Source: Girardinichthys multiradiatus
Lineage: Eukaryota; Chordata; Actinopteri; Cyprinodontiformes; Goodeidae
Assembly: GCF_021462225.1 (NCBI RefSeq)
Contig: NC_061797.1
Span: 27,055,093 to 27,119,092 of the forward strand
Reading direction: 5' to 3'
DNA: 64,000 nucleotides
The translations under genes and the position numbers were made by a program. The notes beneath the pieces are model-generated. The model searched no databases. It was not told the origin of the DNA and saw only the letters and a list, made by a program, of their open reading frames with translations. This document shows positions 10,952 through 22,210 of the stretch, in pieces. How positions within the stretch are numbered: the stretch's first letter is position 1; each line of letters begins with the position of its first letter.

Positions 10952-12389
10952 TGTTGGACCACTTGTTGATGAATATTGGACTACTTGCACAGACACCAGG
11001 CCTCCTGCTGCTTTTGACCATTTTGTATCCAGGACATGGCGGCTGATATGACACGCCCCAAGTCTGACGTCACAAGACGCTATATAGGAAGGCGGACATT
11101 TTCAAAACTTGCTTTCAGCTGGCAATCTTGACAAGGTTACCACGCAACTGGAGCGTCCTTGGAAGTAAAAGAGATCCCACGTGGAGTCTTCATTTATTTC
11201 TCTCTCTCGTTGGCCAACGAACAATTCATAACTGAGGTTTCTGGACTAGGAAGGCCAGAAATTTCACTTTGCCGATCGAAGACATGAGTTTAACACGTAA
11301 CTAAAAACACGGAGTTCAAGGAAACGAACCACCATCGTGTTTCATCCCTAGTCGACTGCTAATGGTCAGATCCTATTTTTCCTTTTCGTCAAGAAGACCA
11401 AAGGACGGGACTGACCGCTCTCTTGGAGTGTAACTGCGGACGCGCACAACCCCCCGTTTTCCCTCTCACTCGCGGACCCAGAAGGAAACTTCACCAAGTA
11501 AAACCCATCTTTTATTTAATATTTTATTTCTTTATTAGAAGGCCTGGGCAGAGTCAGAGGTGTAGAGCGATCAGAATCGCTGGTTAGGATCTCATGTGTT
11601 CTGAATGATATGTGCATGTAACCTTGCTTATTGAAACTTTGATGTGTTATGTTGATATCGGGAGCCACCGCGTTCCCAGATCTGCTTGTGTTTAACCCTC
11701 TGAGAGTCAACGCGAGTGCGTTGTAAGACTGGACTGTTAAAACGACCTCATGGTAAAATTCTCCATTTCCCTTTTGTCTTCAACCTCACTGTGCCAGATT
11801 GCCGCCAAAAGTTAGAATCCTTTGTGCTCAGGAGTTGGGGAGAAGTTTTATGATCAGGACATCACTGAGTACAGTCGGAGCTGCGCTCCAACCCCCCCCC
11901 ACTCGCCACCACACCCCTTTTCATATTCTCATTCCTTCTTCTGTTTTTGCCATAAACTGCTGGTTGATTCAATACATACCCACTGCCGTTTGTTGAATTT
12001 TGCTTAGTTAGATGTGTTACCCCTGTGTTTGTAGAACTTTGCATGTTAAGTAGGTGAAGATTAATAAATATTCACATAGATAAAGAGAGAGCGTTTTGTG
12101 TTCATTGTGTGCGAAAGTGATTCGTTAGTCAAAATAAGGTTAACGTTCCACACGTTTCGGCAGAAACGGTCGATTAAACAGTGACATCTCTGGCAATAGT
12201 TATTAATTATTACGGAGTATTTAACGGTTGTAATTGTCAAAGGCGTTGAGCCACAATTACAACACCAGAAACATCTCTGGTCTCGATTCATAAATGAGGA
12301 TTTTGGTTAAGAAGTTGATTTTGTCAGATTATGATTTGTAATTATAATTATTGATCAAGATTAATCAATCAATAATCATAAACCCAACA
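10952..12389 (+). mobile_element. Solo LTR (1438 bp) inserted in Rex3 copy B
   Basis: It starts TGTTGG and ends CCAACA, a perfect 6-bp terminal inverted repeat with TG..CA ends. It is flanked by a 4-bp duplication CGAG (10948-10951 and 12390-12393). Rex3 copy C shows the empty site, continuous across 'cacgagtgaggg' at 39167, which proves the insertion. There is a TATA box at 11081 and an AATAAA at about 12062, so transcription is left to right. No internal genes remain, as expected after LTR-LTR recombination. It is probably of Gypsy or endogenous-retrovirus type, judging from the 4-bp duplication. Confidence 0.88.
11065..11087 (+). promoter_or_regulatory. CRE site and TATA box of the solo LTR promoter
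   Basis: A full palindromic cAMP-response element TGACGTCA (11065-11072) lies 8 bp upstream of TATATAG (11081-11087). This is the layout of a U3 promoter and suggests ATF/CREB control. Activity is inferred. Confidence 0.65.
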
Positions 12390-12961
12390 CGAGTGAGGGA
12401 AGAATGGAGCGAGAGATCGACAGACGGATCGGTGCGGCTGCCACAGTAATGGGGGCACTGTGCCGGTCCGTTGTGGTGAAGAGAGAGCTGAGCCGAAAAG
12501 CGAAGCTCTCAATTTACCGGTCGGTCTACGTTCCTACCCTCACCTGTGGCCATGAACTTTGGGTCATGACCGAAAGAACGAGATCCCGGATACAAGCGGC
12601 TGAAATGAGCTTCCTCCGTAGGGTGGCCGGGCACTCCCTTAGAGATAGGGTGAGGAGCTCAGCCATCCGGGAGGGGCTCGGAGTAGAGCCGCTGCTCCTC
12701 CACATCGAGAGGAGCCAGTTGAGGTGGCTCGGGCATCTATACCGGATGCCTCCTGGACGCCTTCCTCGGGAGGTGTTCCAGGCACGTCCCACCGGGAGGA
12801 GGCCCAGGGGACGGCCCAGGACACGCTGGAGGGACTATGTCTCTCGGCTGGCCTGGGAACGCCTTGGGCTCCCCCTGGAGGAGCTGGAGGAGGTGTCTGG
12901 AGAGAGGGACGTCTGGGCATCTCTGCTGAGTCTCCTGCCCCCGCGACCCGGTCCCGGATAA
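12390..12961 (+). pseudogene. Rex3 copy B RT C-terminal part
   Basis: It continues the Rex3 protein beyond the solo LTR from EGRMEREIDRRIGAA to the end LLPPRPGPG. It includes KRELSRKAKLSIYRSVYVPTLT and the basic TGRRPRGRPRTRWRDY tract. This stretch has no internal stop. It is the usual best-preserved 3' part of a 5'-biased degrading LINE. Confidence 0.85.
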
Positions 12962-13001
12962 GCGGAAGACGACGAGTACGAGAAAGAGTACGATTGGAAA
13001 C

Positions 13002-15414
13002 ATAATACAGAGTAATACAGCGTACAACCAGGGAGTCTTGGAGGGAACAATCAAAGTAAAAAGATTGAATGTATTGACTCACAACAAGCATTGTTAGCTT
13101 GTTTGCTGTCTGTGCGGCTCTAGGAGATGAAGTAAAATGGAGAGCACTGTTTTCCTGCCCACTTCCACAGATACTACACTGCCCAAACGGCAGGCAGAAC
13201 TGAAACCACCAATTTACTGCCGGGAACTTAAACACTGCGGCAAAACCTTAGAAAGTGAGGATAAAAGAGAAAGTGGGAAAAACTTTAATGAATTGACATT
13301 TCTATAATTTTCACAGCACAGAAAAAAAAGCACAAAAAAAAAAGGAGTCTCACTTGTTTCTCTACTCAATACAGAAAACGTAGTAAAATATTTTGCTTGT
13401 TTTCACCTTCAGGCGAGACATGATAGAGCTAGTTTGGCACACCATGCAACTTAAACTAAAGTAAATCTTTTTTGCCAGTGACCACTGACCACCAATTCAG
13501 CCTTTACTACCATGGTGGGTCATACCTGAGGCAGCTGAATCAGAGGAACTGCCAATGTGAGGACTACAGAAATCCGGTATACAAGCATATTTGCATTCTG
13601 TTTCATGTCAGTAAAAGCAGTGGAGCATAAGTGGTCTTTTGTTTTAAAATCATTTTGCAAAAGGCAGCCCGTACTGTTCTGTACTCACTATCACAAGTCA
13701 TGATTTTGCACAGGTACAACATTAATTTCAGCAGAAGCATAATGGGACATATAATTAGCACCATAACTCTGTACTTTGTTGCAAGAACTGAAACAACCAA
13801 GTCCTTATCACCACTGAGCAGACGGCTCACAGAAGGCACATGTCAGGGGAGTTTTTGCACAGTTCGAGTTTGCACCTCAGGCCAGGCAGGCAAAAACACT
13901 GTTGGCTGGTGGCAGCTACGGGCCTCTTTGCAGTTAAGTGTCAACAAAATGTGGTCATGTGGTTTTAGGAAATGAAAAGAAAATCAGAGAGGAGGACAAC
14001 AAAAGTCCTTAATAATATTCACATTAGATAATTTGATTTGTCTTTCTATATCTGCATTGTTTAATGTTTAACAAAAGTATTTATGTTGAAAAATGTTGCT
14101 TTGTTGTCTTATACATTATCTTTGTCTGAAACACTAAAGATTGTTGACACACACTTTTAAAGGCTTTGTCACAGGGCAGGTTGTCAAGCAGAGAAAGAAA
14201 AAAACATCGCTACAAGCAATTCAAATAGTCATCAAGCAACATTTCTCTGGAAAAGAATAGGTTCTATTTTTGAGAACATTTAGCACTGCAGGCTTTCTAA
14301 CTGAATAGATTGTTGTAACACTCTAGAAGTAAAGGTCAAAGGCAAAAAACAATTATGCAACATCTATAAGATTTCCATTGGCATCAGTATGCAACATTAA
14401 AAAGATGATCGGTGATGTTAAGAACGTTTATACAGAGACATCCTCAGGACAATAAAAATAAAAAATCCTTACATAATTTATTTTAGGCAGTTATAATACC
14501 CTAATTACTTGACAGAATCAGCCTTTATTATAGGCACTGCATCTTTTAAATGCCAATAATTTGCACTCAATAGATATTTTAGAATATTTAATGCCTCAGA
14601 CAACACAGACACATTCAGAGAGAAATGTTACAACCAAGTTACACAGTTTTTCAGCAGTTAGTGGGGCAGTAACTGTAGGATTTGCTTACTGATGGACATT
14701 TAATAGATTTTAATTTAGACTTCAGGGGGCATTCCAATTAATGTTTCAAGTTGGAATTTCAAACAGAACGTGGAATTACATTCCTCTGTGTTTTTATTGC
14801 GTACTCAAAGCATTGTTGTTGTAATACAAAGAGAAATTCAGCAACAAATTCTAGTTGAAAGAAATGTGTTCTTGCTTTTATTTTTACAGCAAGGTGTTGT
14901 AATGTTTCTTTCTTTTTTGCCTCTTAGTGATACTGTATTGGTTTGTGATTAGTTAGTGAACAGTTCTTTTGTGTGACTGCTATACTGAACGTCACATAAC
15001 TTGCTGAGGCAGTACTAGCAGAATAGGGCATTTAGTGGCAAACATTGATCTGTTTTTGTTTTCATTACAAATTTACAGTTGTCAAAAAGCAAATGCATCT
15101 CTGGTGATTTGCTTGGAGGTTAAAGGGAGTGTGAAAAATATTTAACGAGTAAAAAAAGAAAAAGACTGACATTTTTGCACACAAAGTCGGACTATGCTCG
15201 TTCTTAACAGTGGTGAACAACAACAGGTGAACAATTACTTTATCTACAGATCTTCTGCTTTAAATCACAACAAGCAAATAGTTATGTTTAAGAGGAGGAA
15301 ACAAGTAACACTTTATCTTTTAAGATGAAACTTAAAAAAAAATCTTTCTTAAAACAACTTTTAGGCTTCTGAGACATTTGGCTTCTAATCCACCTGCTTG
15401 TTTCAGTTGTAAAA
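13002..15414. other. No gene recognised (2.4 kb)
   Basis: AT-rich sequence. Open frames such as 13631-13975 show no domain resemblance and no splice-supported coding pattern. I see no identifiable repeat ends. Confidence 0.45.
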
Positions 15415-15971
15415 TGTCATGATTTGCCTGTGTTTGGGATTTTTGAGTTTGAGTTTCTAGTCTGTTTCCTCTTACATTCTTAAGTTTTCTGTTATCTTAG
15501 TTCATGTTAGATCAATTCTGTTGTATAGGTGTTTGTTACTTCCCTGGTTGGATGTGTTCATTTATATTTTCCTTATAGACCTGGTGTCCCCTTGTTAAGG
15601 TTAGTTAGTTTCCTTGTTTACTTGCTTCAGTTCATTTAGAAGTATTTTCTGTTCCCTCCCTATTCTTTAGTTTCCCCTCCACCAGCTGATCCTGATTCCC
15701 CTACTGATTAGCCTCCTCAGTTGATTGGTCCATACTACACTTCCCTCAATATGTATCCTCTCTGGTTTCCAGTTTGTCACTGGTTCCTCCTGACTTCTAC
15801 CCAGATTGCTACCCTTCTTTCTACCACGTTTGCAGCCTGCTCCATACTAGTTGTTTTTATGGTCCTGTCTTGTATCAAACTGTACATTTTTTCATTGTTA
15901 AATACCTAATAACTTACCCCATTGCTCCCTTGTCATTGTCTTCAGTTTGGTCCAGCATCTGATCCCTAACA
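15415..15971 (+). mobile_element. Candidate 5' LTR of an unclassified LTR element
   Basis: T/C-rich sequence starting TGTCATG and ending ATCCCTAACA is followed after 16 bp by an ATG and a reading frame. The TG..CA ends and the position before a short ORF suggest an LTR. I could not find a matching 3' LTR at 26500-26880, so the boundaries are tentative. Confidence 0.4.
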
Positions 15972-15987
15972 GAAGGAACCAGGCAAA

Positions 15988-16125
15988 ATGGACCAAGCAG
16001 ACAAAGTTCTGAAACTGTTGCACTGGATTCAGCAGCAGGAGGGATATATAAGGGCTAGATATGGGGTGGACATTGAAATCCAACCCTTTCCCCTGCTGCT
16101 AGAGGAGATGGGAGAGACTTTTTGA
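15988..16125 (+). CDS. Short ORF at the start of the unclassified LTR element
   Basis: A 45-codon frame opens 17 bp after the candidate LTR with ATG in a fair context. It contains tracts such as KLLHWIQQQEGY and PLLLEEMGETF and stops at TGA. The composition (Trp, Gln and Leu rich, likely helical) would fit the N-terminus of a gag-like protein, but I do not recognise a domain. Downstream frames at 16183-16560 and 17020-17422 may be the continuation, displaced by frameshifts. Confidence 0.35.
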   Translation: MDQADKVLKLLHWIQQQEGYIRARYGVDIEIQPFPLLLEEMGETF

Positions 16126-16182
16126 GGTTTCAGGCTGGTGCTGGCGCTGCCAGGGTATGCACTGGGTTAGAACTGCTCCTCT

Positions 16183-16560
16183 TTGCCTCCACCATTCCCC
16201 GTCTCAGTACCTGCATATGTACAAGCCTCTACTGATCCAGCTGAAGTTTCCTGCCGGCCAGCCCCTGCTTCTTCCTTTTGCCAGCCTGCAGCAGCCACCA
16301 AGCCTTCCACACCTGCAGCAGCCACCGAGCTCTCCATGCCTGCAGCAGTTGCCGAGCTCTCCATGCCTGCAGCAGTTGCAGAGCTCTCCATGCCTGCAGT
16401 AGCCACCGAGTCCTCTAAGGCAGCAGCGCCAGAATTAACCAGTTCCCTGACCCAGGTGAACACAGGTTTTAAGAAAAGGGAAGTTATAATGGCCTTGTAC
16501 GAGCATCTCTCCCAGTTCCCCCTGGCGCAGATTAGATCAACCAGTTTGAGGAGTGGTTAA
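16183..16560 (+). pseudogene. Ala/Pro/Ser-rich repetitive frame of the unclassified element
   Basis: A 125-codon open frame is dominated by Ala, Pro and Ser. Residues 38-78 are built from near-identical 9-residue repeats (AELSMPAAV type, 27-bp DNA unit). The C-terminal part is less biased (TGFKKREVIMALYEHLSQFPL), which looks like a genuine gag-like helical segment. No enzyme motif is present. It lies between the 45-codon ORF and another Ser/Pro-rich frame, so it is probably one decayed structural protein. Confidence 0.35.
16300..16415 (+). repeat. 27-bp coding minisatellite
   Basis: About four tandem units of the type 'gagctctccatgcctgcagc' plus a variable 'agttgc'/'agccacc' segment. They keep frame in the Ala/Pro-rich ORF. 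Confidence 0.75.
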
Positions 16561-17019
16561 TGGAGCGGATAGATTTCTTCAGCCCCATCTTCTGCTTCCT
16601 CTGATGGTCAGCTCGACACCTCAGCTCCGGCTCCTGCTTCCACTGAGGTTCTTCCCGACGCCTCAGCTTCAGCTTCCACTGAGGGTCTTCTCAACGCCTC
16701 AGTTTCAGCACTTGCTTCCGCTGAGGGTCAGCCATATACCTCAGTTTCAGCTGCTGCCTCCGAGGGTCTTCGTGATGCCGCAGCTTCAGGTGCTTCCACT
16801 GAGGGTCAGCACTACTCTTCAGCCTCGTCTTCTGAGGATCAGTCTTCTCCAGACCAGCCATCATCACTGCAGTCTTCTCCAGGCCAGCCATCATCACTAC
16901 ACCTTCGCTGCCATCTACACTCCTGATTCAGCTTCCCCAAACCCAGGATTCTCTGCTGCTCTACTCTGCTAAAGCCCACTGGGGGGCTTTAGCAGGAAAA
17001 GACTGACTTTGTCCTCCCT

Positions 17020-17422
17020 ATGCAGTTTCCAGCAGCTGAGTTTGCTGCTCCTCATCTAGGGAAAACATTTTCCTCTGCAGTTCTGGCATCACCATCCTCT
17101 CTTGATCAACCATCTACACTCCGGGCTCAGTCTTCATCATTATCGCCATCAGCATCCCTGGTTCAACCATCATTTTCATCATCTCTTGCACTGCTTCCTC
17201 CTCCAGAGGAGCGTCTTTGTGTTCCTATTATTGAGTTCTATAAGGGATTCGAGGATGAAACTCCTCAGTATCCTGATACTGTTCCTAAGTTCCGTGAGGG
17301 GTTCAAAGAGGTACCACCTCAGTCTCCTGATCCTATACCTGAGTTCTGTGAGGGGTTCGAGGATGAACTGCCTAAATCTTTGGAGACTCAAGGACTCCAC
17401 CACAGATCATCTGGGTTCCAGC
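17020..17422 (+). pseudogene. Ser/Pro-rich reading frame interrupted by the LTR retroelement
   Basis: An open frame of Ser/Pro/Leu-rich sequence is followed by three approximate repeats. Each carries a Phe-Tyr/Arg/Cys-x-Gly-Phe core (FYKGFEDE, FREGFKEV, FCEGFEDE) about 20-25 residues apart. The frame is cut at 17422 by the LTR element. If that element and one CAGC duplication are skipped, the frame continues without a stop into 25791-25898 with further matching repeats (FHRGF). So the pre-insertion gene was open here. Function unknown. Confidence 0.5.
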
Positions 17423-18426
17423 TGTTGGGACCCACAGCCATGGTTACAACATGAAAGGCCAGTACAGACTTGCATTAACCTACTTCCAGCAACTGAGGAA
17501 GGGGGGGTAGCAGCAGACTTCCCATGATGCCACTGGCTGTATAAAAGCACCCCCCTTTCCAATGGTCCGATCTCTTCCACTGTTCCTCTTTGCGGGACCG
17601 GGATCGGAGAGGCAGCGCGCTAATGTCTCTTTGCTGCCAAACAGACATAAACTCTTCAACTGGATCCAAGGGTGTCATAAGATCATCGATCATATACACA
17701 AGTTAAGTACTGATGAATTACTGAATCCGGTATTCATTCATAAAAAGGGGTAAATTAAGGTATAAGCATTGCTTACTTTCTCTCTGAGGCCTGCAAAAGC
17801 AAACTGTCCCAGAGAAGTCCCCAGTAGAGACGCTGTCTCTACAAGCCGAGTGAAGTGGTTTTCCCTGCCTGAGAGAAGGACAACAGGAGCCGCATCACCG
17901 TGGTTACGATAACGTGCAGTTTGGCCGGCCGACAGAACAGCCGCCACTCCCCACAGCTAAGGAGGTTAGCTGTAGCTAACTGTTTAAAGACTGTGGACGT
18001 TTCTTCAAACTTCACCGCCTTGGACCACATTCCTCACCATAGTTCATGAGGTTAAGTGTTGGGCCAGAATAATATAGAAGTGATTTAGATTGAAATGATC
18101 TAAACGTTTTCCATTTTATGAAGTTTGGTTTTGTGTTCTTTGTTTGTATGTTTTTAAAGTTAAGACCAACTTTACTTGAAGGGTGATTTTAAACAGAAGA
18201 TTGATCATAACGCGCTGTCCGCGCTTATGCCATTTAACCCTTTTATTGACGGTATTTTTAAAGGTGCATGTGCAGAGTTTTTGTTGTTCAATAATGTCAG
18301 AGCTCGTCTCACACCTTTCTATTTTGTCCTAATACCATCGCCTTACTGGTCTGGTATTCAAAGACAACCCTTAACAGACCGAAATATTATTTGATAAAAT
18401 ATTAATATTAAATATTAAATAATATT
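17423..18426 (+). repeat. 5' LTR, internally deleted
   Basis: It is colinear with the LTR at 22211 up to about 18270, then jumps to the block found at 23770-23925, so roughly 730 bp are missing. It ends at '..aaataatatt' without the terminal 'ctcagattcat..aca'. Confidence 0.8.
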
Positions 18427-18983
18427 ATGGCCTGTCCAGGGTGTACCCCGCCTCTCGCCCACAGACTGCTGGAGATAGGCACCAGCTTCCCCGCAACCCA
18501 CTATGGAATAAGCGGTAGAAAATGACTGACTGACTGACTATTTCGGTCTGTTAAGGGTTGTCCTGTGAATACCAGCCCAGTAAGACAATGGTATTAGGAC
18601 AAAATAGAAAGGTGGGAGACGAGCTCTGGCATTATTGAACAGCAAAAACTGCACACACATGGAATGAATTCACACAATTTCTTAAAATACAAGAATTTAT
18701 TAACAAAAATAAGTCAACTCAAAGTCAAACATATTTAAATCAACAAACTCTTTACTATGCTAAAACAATCCAACTAACTACCAAGCAGAATTAAAGAATA
18801 GGGAAGACTAATGGGCTATGTACAATATAAACAAGTTGATTAAAGATGATTGAAAATCATGACCAAAAGAGTGATGCAACATTACCATGTAATGTTTATG
18901 TTTGAGAACCAAGAATTATCTTGAAGAATCTGGAAGTGACGTGAAGTTAGTCTTGGAACTAACTTAGACAACCATTCACAATG
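18427..18983 (-). repeat. Inverted LTR fragment carrying a LINE-tail insertion
   Basis: 18541-18983 is the reverse complement of about 25118-25560. 18427-18540 is the reverse complement of the LINE-tail insertion found inside the other LTR (25562-25725), at the same junction ('gactgactatttcggtctg'). Together with the preceding direct LTR it forms a head-to-head structure. Confidence 0.85.
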
Positions 18984-19962
18984 ACTGACTGACTGAAATA
19001 ACATTATGACGTCCCGCTGGGTGGACATTACTATGAACAGCTTGTACTGTACATAAATGCGAATGAATAAACCACAACTGCACATTATTGATGCACCAAG
19101 TGATTAGCTTAAAATCAGCTGTCACTGGTCACAATAGGACTCAAAACATCAGAGTTCTAACATCAGATGCCACTGATTATATTTAAGAGAACATTATAAC
19201 TCGTGACATTCCAGGAGTTCACAATTTTAGACTTTCGTCAAATTAATAACTCCAATATCTCCATGCTAGTAACAATCAACTCTGCTACATTGGCAAAAAT
19301 GTAGATGTTCGGACTCTGGTTTCTACTGTGTAAGCAATAACTTGAGACTTGGTTTAACTTCAGTTAACCTCACTGTCCAGACAGCTGCTGCACATCTGTA
19401 TCCAGAGGGTGTGTTTTGTGTACGACCACAATTTGAAACTGAATTAACTTTGCAGTTAATTTTAGTATCTGACCTAATTTTGATGCGTGTATCCATTCAG
19501 GAACTTTATAGTTTGTTTTATGTTTTGAAAGAAAGGATTTATTGCCAGATTAACTCCCAAATTTAATCTAATCCACCCTGCCATAAAGGGTGGTGTATCA
19601 AAAGCCAAATTGCAATTATTACCCTTAGGAGGTGTAGCAATTTTCTTTCTCCTTTGCATTTTTAAACAAAATTCCCTTAAAGGTTAAGAGTAGTGTTTAA
19701 TCACTAGTTCCTCCAAAGAAAGTTGAAAAATTAATGCTAAAATCGCAAATCTCCTTAGAGAAAGGAGTAGCATTGTAACAGAGCATAGTGTTGTCATAAG
19801 TCACAGGTTGAATGATCAACTTGTGTGCCCATTTTACAATCATACAAATGTTTGCAGTATATGTATTGTCAAATATACATATAGCTAGACATACATTTGT
19901 TAGATGTTGTTGCTCTTAGCAATATTCTGATAACTTTGTTGTTGTTTTGAGTGTCTGCCAGA
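18984..19962. other. Internal leader of the LTR retroelement
   Basis: About 1 kb before the gag-like ORF with no coding signature. It is presumably the untranslated leader. The primer-binding site was not identified because the 5' LTR end is rearranged. Confidence 0.4.
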
Positions 19963-20574
19963 ATGATGGGATCAAACTCCATGATGAATTCAGCAGACGT
20001 GAAGATGCAGAGGTTTGTTGTTGCTGATCTCATCCGTTTGTCTCCAGATGAGCGGGATGTTTTAAATCAGTTTGACCTTGCTGCATGTGATGAGAGGATT
20101 CAGGAGTTGGTAAACTTCATTAAGTGCCTGACTAGAGATGCTCTAATATCAGATGTTCTTTGTCAGCTTACCTTGTTGTATCAGCAGAAATCACAACTGA
20201 AAGCTAAAAGATATTTTCAGTTACAGACTGAACATCAGATGACTCTTCAAAGAGAGAATGCTGCAAAGCTTGAGCTCTCAAAAGCTGAGGAGAGGACAAA
20301 GAAAGCTGAATCAAAGTTAGTGGACCTGAAGGCAGATGAGCTCAAGAAAGCTTCATCCCAAAAGCAGGAACAGACCCCTGCCTTTCAGGAACCTGATTTG
20401 CACAACTGGGGGCAGACTCAGACTGCAGGTATCCAGTACCTAGGTCAGAGTCTCTCTTTCCTAAACTGTATCAAAGTGTTCAACTTACTTCCAGACTTAC
20501 TTCCACACACTTTAACAGAAGTGTTGGAAGTCAGATGGTCTCCAGTGGTGTCCTGCCAAATTCCATTGCAGTGA
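19963..20574 (+). pseudogene. Gag-like protein, N-terminal part with coiled coil
   Basis: The first ATG is at 19963, 12 bp inside the open frame. The first 90 residues are acidic and helical (LSPDERDVLNQFDLAACDER). Residues 90-135 form a Lys/Glu/Ala/Gln-rich probable coiled coil. No enzyme motif is present. A possible splice donor (CAG/GTATCC) near 20429 could link this part to the capsid-like ORF at 20847, with the acceptor 'tttccttccccag' ending at 20819. Without splicing the frame runs to 20574 in unrelated sequence. Assignment as gag rests on position between LTRs and on the neighbour. Confidence 0.55.
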
Positions 20575-20846
20575 ACAACCACCAAGATGACCGAGTGCTT
20601 GACTCAGCATGCACAAGTGGTCCAATTGGGTGGAAGGAGCAGCCTTCCAACCTGATCGGCACCCCTCTCACTTCTGACTGTGTGTCGACCCCTAGGGGCC
20701 AGGAGAGGTGCACCTGTTCTCAGGTGACTCAATCCAACCTGACCCACCATCACTTGCATGAGTTCATTCATTAAAAAGCTCTCATTTAAATTATGAGAAA
20801 ACTTGTTTCCTTCCCCAGAGGTTAGATCAAGATCTTCCACCACTTC

Positions 20847-21584
20847 ATGAACTTAAACAGCATGACTTCTCAGATGGACATGGTCCACCATGGTGTCTGT
20901 TTTAAGCAGCTCGAATCCCTTGCTAAGGACATAGAAGTTTTTGATCCAGGTAGCCAGGAGTCAAATATTGATGCTTATCTGTTTGAGGTTGAACATTGTC
21001 TTCTTGACTTGTGTTTTTATTCTGATCGTGAGAAGCTGAGGCTTATTTGGAAAACAACAGCTAAGACTGTTCATGTGTTCATAAAAACTCTTCCTCCAGA
21101 AATTAGTGACAGTTATCCAGCTTCCTGTCAGGCTCTTAGAGAGGAGTGCTATGTTTCCAGAGATGAAGCCGCTGCCACTATTAATGCTTTGACAGTTTTG
21201 CAAAAACAGGATGAACCTCCCAGAGAGTATTTCCACAGTTTAAAGACTGCTTATTTTCAGGGATGTTATGCTCCAGGTCTTGAAGAAGACCACACTTTTA
21301 AGTCTTTGTTTCTTCACAACCTCCACGTTAGCATGCAGTATGAAGTGACCATGCATTGCATAACAGAGAATCTCTCCATGCAGGAGACTCGTAGATATGC
21401 TCAGCTTGTGTGGGGAACACGTGTCCGTTCAGACAGAGCAGGAAAAGGCAAAGTCAGAGTGTTAAACATTCAAACTGAGAACAGGCCTAAGAAGAAGATC
21501 AAAGTAACTCCCCAAGTGATGCAACAGAACCTGGGGGGTGGTAACTGGCGTCAGCCAAAAGACAAGCAGCCACTTAAAAGATAA
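20847..21584 (+). pseudogene. Gag-like protein, capsid-like part
   Basis: 245 codons. The core resembles the capsid-like region of retroelement gag proteins: a helical segment NIDAYLFEVEHCLLDL, then REKLRLIWKTT, ALREECYVS, PPREYFHSLKTAYFQG and HNLHVSMQYEVTMH. This is the usual order of a 'retrotrans_gag' type fold. The C-terminus is basic (RPKKKIKVTPQ), with no CCHC zinc knuckle. A different frame upstream (20820-20890, QDLPPLHELKQHDF) looks coding, implying a frameshift near 20890 and a true start in an upstream exon. It stops at 21582-21584; no pol follows. Confidence 0.65.
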
Positions 21585-22109
21585 ACACCTTTTCACAGTG
21601 CAACATCAAACTGTAAGGTTGGTGGTAAAGAGTGGAGCCACTCCAAAGATGTCATCACAAAGGAGGAGTTTGAGATGATCTGCAGGTGTATTATAACTGA
21701 GGTAACGCCGTTCCTAAAAGACATGGCAAGCCGTTGCAGTCCAGAATTAACCCTGTAAAATCTATCAAACAAGGTATGAAATGGTAAATAATTTCCAACA
21801 CCCTATGTTCTGTTTTAATCTTTTTCTTTCTTATGGTTTTGAACTTGAGAAATTATTAAGGTTTTAAAAGTAGTATTATTATGGTGTGAAAATTATTACA
21901 TGATTTCTGTTTTGTTTTTTTCTTTAAAACATTTTATTAGTGTTAGTCTCTGCCCAAGCCTGCCTTACTCCTGTCCAGACACTAACCTCGGAACCAAAAA
22001 TGAACTGTTGAACTCTGCCTACCTGCAGGAACCCAGTGACTTTATTCACATGGCCGAGGACTGATTGTTAGCCCCAAAGACTGTGAACTTCATCTTATTC
22101 TTCAGAACT
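21585..22109. other. Internal region between gag-like ORF and polypurine tract
   Basis: About 0.5 kb with no open frame of note. The expected pol and env are missing, so this is probably a deletion scar. Confidence 0.5.
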
Positions 22110-22119
22110 AAAGGGGGAA
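22110..22119 (+). promoter_or_regulatory. Polypurine tract
   Basis: 'aaagggggaa' lies immediately before the LTR start TGTTGGG at 22120, the standard plus-strand priming site of LTR retroelements. It fixes the element's orientation as plus. Confidence 0.85.
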
Positions 22120-22210
22120 TGTTGGGATCCACAGCCATGGTTACAACATGAAAGGCCCAGTACAGACTTTCCTGGAACTTCCAAAATAAATTGCATTAAC
22201 CTACTTCCAG
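22120..22210 (+). repeat. Partial LTR (first 91 bp)
   Basis: It carries the LTR start and repeats the first part of the adjacent full LTR, with the same 'cattaacctacttcc' block. The next LTR start follows directly at 22211. Confidence 0.8.

Larger units (their letters stand above)
9872..12992 (+). mobile_element. Rex3 retrotransposon copy B, split by a solo LTR
   Basis: This copy has the Rex3 5' end ('cccctccttgaaccgccacc') and the Rex3 3' tail. It is flanked by the 9-bp target duplication attggaaac (9863-9871 and 12993-13001). The endonuclease N-terminus (MWNVTSLGGKEPELVREVERY near 10320) joins abruptly at about 10585 to the second half of RT, so an internal deletion removed the rest of the endonuclease and the first part of RT. 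The catalytic SLLFADDVVLL is intact near 10727. A solo LTR (10952-12389) then interrupts the ORF, which resumes at 12390 and ends with LLPPRPGPG at 12961. Confidence 0.92.

Noticed and set aside
16167..16463. Minus-strand Ala/Gly/Met-rich ORF
   Set aside because: It is the antisense of the 27-bp coding repeat and has no independent support.
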